From an uncultured Chlamydiaceae bacterium (GTDB lineage Bacteria; Chlamydiota; Chlamydiia; Chlamydiales; Parachlamydiaceae), in NCBI GenBank assembly GCA_945957185.1, contig CAMFKA010000127.1, forward strand, positions 1 to 6,397: 6,397 nucleotides of DNA. The letters are read 5' to 3'. This document shows, one piece after another, positions 1 to 6,397 of the stretch. The notes beneath the pieces were generated by a model. It searched no databases. It saw nothing but the letters and a program-made list of their open reading frames with translations, and had not been told where the DNA came from. Positions within the stretch are counted from its first letter, which is position 1. The number at the start of each line of letters is the position of its first letter. The translations under genes and the position numbers were made by a program.

Positions 1-47
1 CTACACTCGACTAGTCGTCGGCAGCGTCAGATGTGTATAAGAGACAG
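1..47 (+). other. Illumina/Nextera adapter left on the contig end (not genomic)
   Basis: Bases 1-6 (CTACAC) are the end of the Illumina P5 primer. Bases 7-14 (TCGACTAG) sit where the i5 index belongs and match, from memory, a Nextera XT index. Bases 15-28 (TCGTCGGCAGCGTC) are the read-1 adapter, and 29-47 (AGATGTGTATAAGAGACAG) are the 19-bp Tn5 mosaic end. The order and spacing are exactly those of a Nextera library end. By chance the adapter is open in frame 1, so automatic translation would add about 16 false residues, including a false ATG at 31. Native DNA starts at 48. The 19-bp mosaic end should not be read as a natural transposon end. Confidence 0.98.
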
Positions 48-48
48 G

Positions 49-384
49 GCTAATGTCTCACCAAACATAATTATTGATTCTAAAAACACTCATTTTGGAG
101 CTCCCGGACATAGTATTTTAGATCTCGCCATTGCCAGTCAAAATGAACCAATAATCAAACTCCTACTAAATGCCAACGCAGATATCAACCTTCAAGAGAA
201 AATGTACGGGTACACACCGTTACATACAGCAGTGTCGACCAGAAGCACGGAAATTGTTGAGTTAATTCTAAAGTACAATCCAAAGTTAGACATCAGAAAT
301 AAACAAGGTCAAACTGCTCTTGATCTAGCTTCAACCCCCAAAATTGCAGCGTTACTCAGACAACATATAGAAAACCCAGACAAC
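49..384 (+). repeat. Ankyrin half-module 0 (type 1), truncated by the contig end
   Basis: Residues 1-112. It begins inside a first ankyrin unit at the recurring V-S-P-N turn and continues through a loop. Recognisable ankyrin helices follow: SILDLAIASQNEPIIKLLL with ADINLQ (from 112), GYTPLHTAVSTRSTEIVELI (208-267) ending in KYNPKLDIRN, and GQTALDLAS (307-333) with a final helix. The TPLH and TALDLA signatures and the KYNP ending match the type-1 halves of modules B and C. It runs straight into the next type-1 half without a type-2 half or a Pro-rich linker, so the array order seen is 1-1-2-1-2-1-2. Upstream repeats are probably missing. Confidence 0.9.
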
Positions 385-3300
385 CTGGTTAACGCAGTCA
401 TCTCGGGCAACGAGTTAGAAGTCAGAAAATTACTGAATGCTAAAGCCCCCCCAAATGTATTGATTAATAATGAAATAACCCCTGAATGGAATCAACGCCT
501 CATTTTGGAATATGCCGTTCACATTAACAATGTTCCTATTATTGAAATGCTTTTAAAAGCCGGAGCAAATGTGAACATTCGGAATGAACAAAGTGGTGAG
601 ACACTACTTCATAAAGTAGTATGTCAAGGACAGAAAGAAACGGTTGACCTTTTTCTAAGGTACAATGCAAGGACAGACCTTCGAGACCATGAAGGAAGAA
701 CTGCTAGGGAGTTAGTCCGGAATAATCCAGAAATTGGCAGTTTATTTAATAGACACGAAGAGACAAAAAAAAATCTACCTTATTTGCTTGAAGCTCTTCA
801 CAAAGACCATTTTGATCGATTTTTGTCTTTGGCATCTACAATCTTACCTAACGTCATTATAGATGGAAAAACTTGGAACGAAAGCATACGCAGCGGAGGC
901 TTCGACATTGGATGTGTAATGCAAGATTTTTCCGGCCCCCTGATATGCTACCTCAATAAGGCGAAATATATTGGGCTCTTAGTTCATATCGGAGCCGATA
1001 TCAACGGTACTTCATCGCAAGGTGAAACACTACTCCATATTGCTGCAAAAAACGGACGCTACATTTTGGTAAAATTTCTTCTTCGCAGGGGTGTACGCAG
1101 AGACATCAAAGACAATAACGGAAAAACTGCTCATGATGTTGCCAAAACCGTCAACATTAAACGTTTATTCGAAAAATATGAATCCAATCAAAGCGTATCA
1201 CTCCAAACTCAACCTACGCCTCCACTAGAATCCCCTAAGGAAGCGCTAGAAAAAGAATTAGTGCAAGCGGTCCTCAGTTGCAACGAATTTGAGGTTAGAA
1301 GATTGCTGGATGCCGACGTCTCTCCAAACGTAACTTTTGAGCCAACATATAATTCTCAGAGAATTCAATATGAAAACATTATGGAGCTTGCCATTTGTAA
1401 CCAACATAAGTCCATTATCGAAATGCTTATTAGAGCCGGAGTCCATATTGACACTCAGGGGAAAGTTAACGGTAATACACCACTTCACATTGCGATAAGG
1501 ACGCGAAACACTGAAATTGTTAAGCTTATTCTAGGGTACAATCCGAACACAAAGATCAGAAATCGTGCCGGAGAAGTCGTTCGTCAGTATGCTATTGGGC
1601 GACAGATGCCAGAGATAATCAAATTGCTTGAGCTACATGCTTCTTCAATAAAATATCTACCTAATCTGCTTGCAGCATTCCATAGAGACGATATCGACGG
1701 ATTTAAAGACTTGTTAACCAAAAAGGTCTCTCCGAATATCAGAATTGGTAGTGGCACTTGGAACACGTACCAAAGAAACACTTTGCACAGAAGCAACTAC
1801 GTAGCTGTCGGATTTTCCGCTCCAATTATACGTTATATACAACAATTGAATTATGTTGAGGTGTTGTTAAATCGGGGAGCCGATATTGACGGTATTGCTG
1901 AAACGGACGGTTCAACGTCACTTCACGCCGCTGCACACCGCGGAGACCACGCTATGGTCAGCTACCTTCTCTATCGTAATGCTCGCACAGACATCAAAGA
2001 CTTCAATGGAAAAACTGCCCTTGATGTCGCCAGCACCCCCGAGATTGCTGAATTATTCACAGCCCATCAACGCGTACCACTCCCAACTCAAGCAGGGACT
2101 CCATCACGTCCGACTCAAGAGGAGTTAGAGAAAGAGTTTGTGCAAGCGATCTACAATGGCAAGGAATTAGAGGTTAGAAGATTGCTCGATTCCGGTGTCT
2201 CTCCAGACTTAATTCTCGATTCAAAAAATAATCCTGGTGGCATTCAAAATAAGAGCATTTTAGAATTTGCTATCTATTATACGGAACGTTTACCCATTAT
2301 CGAAATGCTTCTACAGGCCGGAGCATCTATTGATATTCAGGGAAAAGCCAGCGGTAACACACCGCTTCATGTAGCGGTGAACACTAAAAAACCCTCAATT
2401 GTTGAGCTTATTTTAAAGTACAATCCGAAGACAGATATTAAAAACAGTCTTGGAGATACAGCTCTTGATTACGCTAAAGATCAACCAGAGATTTTGAGTT
2501 TGATTAACCAATATATTTTATCAAACAATCGATTTCTTCTTCTCAAAGCTTCTCACAGTGATTATCTCAACGAATTTAATCGTTTGTTGTCCACCGGTAT
2601 TTCTCCGAACGTTGTAATTACTGATAGCGATTGGAACTGTTTTCAAAACGATTCCGTGCACAAAAAGTACAACGTAACTGCCGGAATTCCTGCTCCAATT
2701 ATATGTTATATGCGAAGAGTTAAGTTTATTCAAGCATTGTTAGATTGTGGAGCCGATATCAACGCGGTTTCAACAGGGAACGGTTCAACGGCTCTTCATT
2801 TCGCTGCAAGCCGAGGAGACCTTGCTGGGGTTACATACCTTCTCTCTCGAAATGCTCGCACAGACATCAAAAACTTCCAGGGAAAAACTGCTCTTGATGT
2901 TGCCAAAAACCATCAAGTAGAGGCATTGATTCGGAAGCACATGCAGACAACCGTCCAAGAGACTGCGCCAAAGCCCCCCGGAACAACTCAGAGCGTTATT
3001 AACGAAGCAATCGCATTTGGAGGGACACCCGCAGGGATACCTCATGTACAAAAAGCGTGTAAAAGTCTTTATGAATTGATCCAGTTACAATACAAAAACA
3101 AGCACAGCAAAGAACTTGTGACACACCTCTCCGATAATAAGGGGCGCTGGGGAATTGATTTTGCGCAAGAACTTCCGGGTGAACTTTCAAAGAAACGTTG
3201 GTTAAAACCGTTTAAGAACCTTTTGCGTAAAGCTGAAGCTTCCAACGAAAAAAAGGCTGCGATCTATGCGGTTAAATTGTGTCTGTCATTTTTCCGTTTT

Positions 3301-6300
3301 TCTGATTCTTCATTGAATATGGAAAACATTACTTCACGACGCGCCATTGTAGACTTTTGCCTCGCGGAAAACAGTCGACTAGAGAAGATTCAGGAAGCTG
3401 AGCTTTCGGAGTCTCTTGCTGAAGAGACCGCTCCAACGCTGATGTGGTTAAAGATGGCTGAGCTAAAGATGATGTTGAATCATCCTCAGAAATATCTTCT
3501 TTCTCAACCAGCATCCCCCACTACACGCCCGTGCTTTATGCTGGTTCAAGACGTCAACAACGTCCGTGTCTTTTTAATGCGTTCGCACCACGATCATTTT
3601 GGCTTTGTGGAAAGCTTTGGGTCCGATCCACGTGACGAATCGTTTAAGTTTCTTACGGAAAAATTTGTTCCTTCCGAATCTCTGATACAACAATTCCAAG
3701 AAGCGGTGGTGGTCAGCTTCCATGATTCCGAGAAGATTAATCCAAGCAGCGGCGCACTGGTGTTAAAGCGACAATCCCAAGCTAATTATTTCAATGCGGA
3801 AAAAAAACGTAAAAAAACCTCTGAAAAGCGAACTAATCGCACAGCCGATCTCGAAAGCAGTAGAAGTAAAAGAGCTCGCACTCCCACACACTCCTCTGAA
3901 GAGCACTCTCCATTAACTTTGGAAGCGCTGGTGGATTCCGGCGAAAGTAGGAAGAGAGCCGCTCAGAAAGAGCGAGGTCGCACTCCTAAAAGAGGGTGCC
4001 AGGGCTTTCAAGACCTTGAATTTAATCATGCTTATATCCCGTTGTCAGAAGAAGTTGACCTCGAAATCAACTCTTCGTCGAGTTCCTCTTCTGTCTCAAA
4101 AAAAGTTCCAAAACTCCCTCCTGTCAGCAATTCAGAAAGAACTGTTTTAGACAATTTCGCTGTTCAGGATGTGACTCCGGAGAATTTTTACTCCATGATC
4201 GGTCAACATTCTCTGCACGAAGTGCGTGCAGAGGTTATCAAAGAAGTGGAAAAAGAAGCCGTCATTCACGGCAATGTCAAGCCCCTTCATTATCCGATAG
4301 AATCGCAACTGGATCTGCTGCCGGTGACTCCTACACCATTTACTTGGAATAGAAGGCTTAAAGGGTATCAAATTGAAGCTCTTGCCGAGATTTTAAAAAC
4401 TCGTCTGGCAGGATTATCAACGCTTCTTTCTCTGGATATGGGCTTGGGGAAAACGATCACGTTTTCTGAATACATTATTCAGTTGATTTCGCAAAGTCCC
4501 GACCCAAAAATTCACATTGTGATCGCCCCTGCAAGTTTGACACTTCAACATTTTGCAGACCTTCCGTTACACTTTATGGAATCAGTGATTGTCGCATGGC
4601 AACTGACCGGTAAAACAGCGACGGCAGCACATTATGAACAGCTTTATAGCGAGTACTTCGCCGATGCCGACAATCCAAAGTCATTGGTGTCTTTTCTACG
4701 CATTTTCCCTTATTTCAACGTCCATAATGCCAACGCAAAACAGAGATACAGACAATTCATCTCGCAACCCAACCTACAAAAACGAATTGTTGATGCAATT
4801 AGAGAGCACCTAAACGACATTGATCAGCAAATCAGCGATACCCCCTCCTTAAAAGATGCTTACACAGAAAACTACAAAGCTGCACTTGAAACCATTCAAA
4901 TGAGATCCAGTGCTTCCCATCAAGAGTTGTTATCCTATTTTGAAAAGATAACTATCCCTCCTACAAAGTTTCAGCGATTCTGCACATTTGCGGGTAAGCT
5001 CCTCAATCTACATCCCGGTCGCGTCCCTCTACCCGATTCGCTCCCTGAACATGACGACTCGACTTTGTCGCCTCTACGCGCTTTAGGATTTACCTCTGCT
5101 CAAATGAAAAAAGCGGTCTTTAACGATTTAAATGCTGCGAATGAAGAGCTGACATCCCACCGGATCATCATTACCACCTACGAAAAGCTATTTGCAGCGC
5201 TTGGGCTGAAAGAAAGCGACTCATCAGAGATCAACAGCTCGAACGAGCAAAATCTGAGTTTGCAAGGTAAACCGATTGGCTCTCTTGTTGTCGATGAGGT
5301 GAGCTTAGCTCATACTGCCTCTAGTATGACCAGCAAAAATTTAAGACAATCAATCGACAAGTTAGGATTGCGTTCTGACTCTTCATCGCATAATAACGTC
5401 CTTTTAGTCACCGGAACACCGTTCGAAAACAAGCTATTAGAATTATGGACGCTTATCGGAACCGCAAACGGAAAAGATAAACTACCGATCAGCACCTACA
5501 AAACTCTTGTGCGGCTTTTTCAGATGACAATCAGAAAACTGGTCGCTCTTAAATTAGGTGACACCCCTGAATCTAACAATGAAGCGATTAACTATATTTT
5601 AAGGTCTTTTGCTCACTTTGCTAAATTTAGAAACGTCATCGAAAAAATAATGTTTAGCCGAAAGAAAACCGACAGTAAAATCATCGAGCAGTGGCATTCG
5701 CGAATTTCAAAAGGCATCCACGAAACGATCAATGGGACAATTGATCCCAACCTAACGGAAAAGATAAACGAAGAATTTTCTTCTAATGAAAGAGGAGCAT
5801 TCATCAAGAGATACCGCGCGAAGTGTAAGCTGTTAATTCACCCAGATTTGGAAAACGCATCTATAGTGGCACCTAATCAGAATGAGCAAGCGTTCTCGCC
5901 TAAAACAATATTTGGACAGAATGCAGGCCTTTCAAAAGAGCAAATCGATAGTTGGATCTACCGCTCCCCCGAACTTAATGCCATCTTGACCCATCAAATT
6001 TTTCTAGATGCGGTTAGAAATAACGAAAAAATTATCATCGTCACCGAGTACCAGATCCAATCGTCTCTATTTAAGCACTCGATTGAACACCTGTTTAGCT
6101 CCGAATTTCCAAAACTTAAAACCTTTGAATTCGGCGGAATGAAATCTGTCGATGAAAGAACAAAAACGTTAACAAAGTTTAAAAATAGAAAATCGGGAAA
6201 ACCTTCCGTGCTAATGCTGATGTTAAAATCGGGAGGACAGGGACTTAATATACCACAGGCAGACACATTATTTCTTTTGCCCACGCCATGGAACCCCGGT

Positions 6301-6397
6301 CAAGAGCAACAGGCAGTTAACCGTGTGATTCGTGCTAACGAGACAAAAACAAAAAAAATCGTACACTTAATTTTCTCGAACATCCGCGTTTCGGAAC
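49..6397 (+). CDS. Giant ankyrin-repeat / SNF2-family ATPase fusion protein, partial at both ends
   Basis: One frame stays open for 2116 native codons with no stop, so both the start and the stop lie outside the window. Domains in order are: ankyrin region (residues 1-981), unrecognised region (982-1244), basic and serine-rich segment (1245-1364), a short pre-helicase stretch, and a SNF2 ATPase (about 1433-2116). SNF2 proteins use ATP to move on double-stranded DNA and displace bound proteins; ankyrin arrays bind proteins. No signal peptide or membrane segment is visible, though the true N-terminus is missing. The first native in-frame ATG (202) lies inside an ankyrin repeat and has no convincing ribosome-binding site, so I do not take it as the start. 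The C-terminal end is probably near, because SNF2 domains usually finish within about 100 residues of motif VI. Seen: the frame, repeats and motifs. Inferred: a host-directed chromatin role. The source could be an intracellular bacterium or, less likely, a large DNA virus. Confidence 0.95.
385..1257 (+). repeat. Ankyrin module A (291 residues: type-1 half, type-2 half, linker)
   Basis: Residues 113-403. The type-1 half (385-771) opens with LVNAVISGNELEVRKLL, then PIIEMLLKAGANVNIRN, GETLLHKVVCQGQKETVDLF and GRTARELV. The type-2 half (772-1182) opens with LPYLLEALHKDHFDRFLSLA, has a loop containing TWN and the block GPLICYLN, then IGADING, GETLLHIAAKNGRYILVKFL and GKTAHDVA. A Pro/Thr/Gln-rich linker (1183-1257) follows and ends in ALEKEL. 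This is the most divergent of the three full modules. Its type-1 half carries two traits otherwise typical of type 2 (a WN pair in the loop and a YNARTDL ending), which suggests past exchange between halves. Confidence 0.9.
1258..2136 (+). repeat. Ankyrin module B (293 residues: type-1 half, type-2 half, linker)
   Basis: Residues 404-696. The type-1 half (to about 1650) starts LVQAVLSCNEFEVRRLLDAD and VSPN, followed by SIIEMLIRAG, GNTPLHIAIRTRNTEIVKLI and a degenerate fourth unit (GEVVRQYA). The type-2 half (1651-2070) has LPNLLAAFHRDDIDGFKDLL, VSPN, the TWN loop, SAPIIRYIQ, LLNRGADIDG, GSTSLHAAAHRGDHAMVSYL, NARTDIKDFNGKTALDVAS and a final helix. The linker 2071-2136 is rich in Pro, Thr and Gln and ends ELEKE. 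Module B lines up with module C at both protein and DNA level. For example, 1984-2031 and 2857-2904 differ at only about 5 of 48 bases, which indicates a fairly recent duplication. Confidence 0.92.
2137..2991 (+). repeat. Ankyrin module C (285 residues: type-1 half, type-2 half, linker)
   Basis: Residues 697-981. The type-1 half (2137-2520) starts FVQAIYNGKELEVRRLLDSG and VSPD, then PIIEMLLQAGASIDIQ, GNTPLHVAVNTKKPSIVELI, KYNPKTDIKN and GDTALDYA. The type-2 half (2521-2940) has FLLLKASHSDYLNEFNRLLS, ISPN, a DWN loop, PAPIICYMR, LLDCGADINA, GSTALHFAASRGDLAGVTYL, NARTDIKNFQGKTALDVAK and a last helix. A short Pro/Thr/Gln-rich tail (2941-2991) ends the array and joins it to the next region. This is the best-preserved module relative to the ankyrin consensus. 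Confidence 0.92.
2992..3780 (+). other. Unrecognised region between the ankyrin array and the basic segment
   Basis: Residues 982-1244. I do not recognise a family. The first two thirds look helical: SVINEAIAFGG, VQKACKSLYELIQLQYKNKH, then WGIDFAQELPGELSKKRWLK, KKAAIYAVKLCLSFFRF, and a charged Glu/Leu-rich helix around 3370-3430 with PTLMWLKMAELKMMLNHP after it. The last third looks like beta strands (CFMLVQDVNNVRVFLMRS, then HHDHFGFVESFGSD, then EAVVVSFHDS). No ankyrin signatures remain. It could be a family-specific adaptor fold or a diverged known domain; remote-homology or structure prediction would decide. Confidence 0.6.
3781..4140 (+). other. Low-complexity Lys/Arg/Ser-rich segment with nuclear-localisation-like clusters
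   Basis: Residues 1245-1364. Basic clusters are KKRKK (3802-3816), a bipartite-like KR-12 residues-KRAR (3826-3879) and RKRAAQKERGRTPKR (3949-3993). The acidic and serine-rich stretch 4048-4092 ends in seven serines (4072-4092), which are encoded by mixed codons and so are not a DNA microsatellite. The KR-x12-KRAR pattern fits the classical bipartite nuclear import consensus. Such segments also simply bind DNA or act as flexible linkers between domains, so the targeting role is inference. Confidence 0.6.
4342..5460 (+). other. SNF2 ATPase N-terminal lobe (motifs Q to III)
   Basis: The lobe starts with LKGYQIEAL (4357-4383, the SNF2 Q-like motif). Walker A, motif I, is DMGLGKT (4435-4455), with catalytic Lys at residue 1468. 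Motif Ia is VIAPASL (4519-4539). Motif Ib is RIIITTYEKL (5161-5190). Motif II is VVDEVSLAH (5287-5313), with the Asp and Glu needed for Mg-ATP present but the usual Ala-His replaced by Val-Ser. Motif III is LLVTGTPFENKLLELW (5401-5448), close to the SNF2 form with TGTP and a conserved Asn. All residues needed for ATP binding are present, so the domain looks active. Confidence 0.95.
4612..5148 (+). other. Large insertion in SNF2 lobe 1 between motifs Ia and Ib
   Basis: Motif Ia and motif Ib are about 215 codons apart. In typical SNF2 ATPases the gap is, from general knowledge, roughly 50-60 residues, so about 150 are extra. The insert looks helical and charged: LYSEYFADAD, SLVSFLRIFPYFNVHNANA, then helices around 4770-4830, 4857-4950 and 4960-5010, then a Pro-rich stretch (5011-5049) and FTSAQMKKAVFNDLNAANEE (5089-5148). 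I recognise no domain in it. Insert limits are approximate. Confidence 0.65.
5461..6397 (+). other. SNF2 ATPase C-terminal lobe (motifs IV to VI), truncated by the window end
   Basis: The linker from lobe 1 includes FRNVIEKIMFSRKKTDSKII (5626-5685), which aligns with the SNF2 'hinge' usually reading as Phe-x-LRR-x-K. KCKLLIHPDL (5821-5850) matches the conserved R-Q-x-C-x-H-P element. Motif IV is KIIIVTEY (6028-6051). The FGGMKSVDERTKTLTKF block (6130-6180) corresponds to the usual D-G-S-T-x-x-x-x-R region. Motif V is SGGQGLNIPQAD (6229-6264), with a WNPG turn after it. Motif VI is QEQQAVNRVIRANETK (6301-6348), with both arginine-finger candidates (6322 and 6331) kept but the usual IGQ replaced by ANE. 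Only 16 codons follow motif VI. Confidence 0.93.

Noticed and set aside
29..47. Tn5/IS50-like 19-bp mosaic end as a natural transposon end
   Set aside because: It is preceded in exact register by the Illumina read-1 adapter, an index and the P5 tail, so it comes from library preparation.
202..204. First native in-frame ATG as the gene start
   Set aside because: It lies inside an ankyrin repeat that begins upstream, has no convincing ribosome-binding site, and the frame is open to the contig edge.
1886..2128. 80-codon + strand ORF in another frame
   Set aside because: It overlaps clear ankyrin coding sequence, has low-complexity composition and shows no recognisable motif, so it is a shadow of the main frame.
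3586..3735. Ulp1/adenain-like cysteine protease suggested by His-rich H-H-D-H-F and E-S-F-G
   Set aside because: No Gln and catalytic Cys follow at the expected place and the rest does not align, so I leave the region unassigned.
4072..4092. Poly-serine run as a DNA microsatellite
   Set aside because: The seven codons are mixed (TCT, TCG, AGT, TCC), so it is a protein-level run and not a slipping DNA repeat.
4603..4623. Second Walker A suggested by L-T-G-K-T-A
   Set aside because: It lacks the GxxxxGK spacing and lies after motif Ia, where SNF2 proteins have a strand and loop; the real Walker A is at 4435-4455.
5994..6284. 96-codon minus-strand ORF, the longest of several antisense ORFs
   Set aside because: It lies opposite SNF2 motifs IV-V, which are strongly supported; the antisense translation shows no domain or ribosome-binding site.

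Overview
The window is one uninterrupted protein-coding stretch on the + strand, in frame 1. It has no stop codon from the left edge to base 6397, and the gene is open at both ends. The first 47 bases are not genomic: they are Illumina/Nextera library adapter (P5 tail, an 8-base index, the read-1 adapter and the 19-bp transposase mosaic end). Native sequence begins at 48, so the window is the raw end of an assembled contig and the true gene start is missing. Residue numbers below count the first fully native codon (49-51, Ala) as residue 1; 2116 codons are visible.

Layout of the protein: (1) 49-2991, a long ankyrin-repeat region built from large duplicated modules. A lone half-module (49-384) is followed by three full modules (385-1257, 1258-2136, 2137-2991) of about 292 residues. 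Each module has a type-1 half, a type-2 half and a Pro/Thr/Gln-rich linker. (2) 2992-3780, a mostly helical region of about 260 residues that I do not recognise. (3) 3781-4140, a low-complexity Lys/Arg/Ser-rich segment with several nuclear-localisation-like clusters and a run of seven serines. (4) 4342-6397, a SNF2-family superfamily-2 ATPase with recognisable motifs Q, I, Ia, Ib, II, III, IV, V and VI, cut off shortly after motif VI. It has a large insertion between motifs Ia and Ib and a DEVS box in place of DEAH.

Organism: GC is roughly 40% by hand count of a few lines, and there is no sign of introns across 6.3 kb. Giant intronless ankyrin proteins carrying a eukaryote-like SNF2 motor are typical of intracellular bacteria of protists and arthropods (Chlamydiae, Legionellales, Rickettsiales, Amoebophilus-like Bacteroidetes), and they also occur in giant viruses. 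The window holds no rRNA, ribosome-binding site or neighbouring gene that would decide between these. My leading guess is a host-associated bacterium, at low confidence.

Working hypothesis (inference): the ankyrin solenoid binds a protein partner, the basic segment targets DNA or the host nucleus, and the SNF2 motor remodels or translocates on DNA. This would be a candidate host-chromatin-directed effector. No promoter, terminator, RNA gene, insertion sequence, CRISPR array or second gene can be supported; other-frame ORFs of 60-96 codons are shadows of the main frame.
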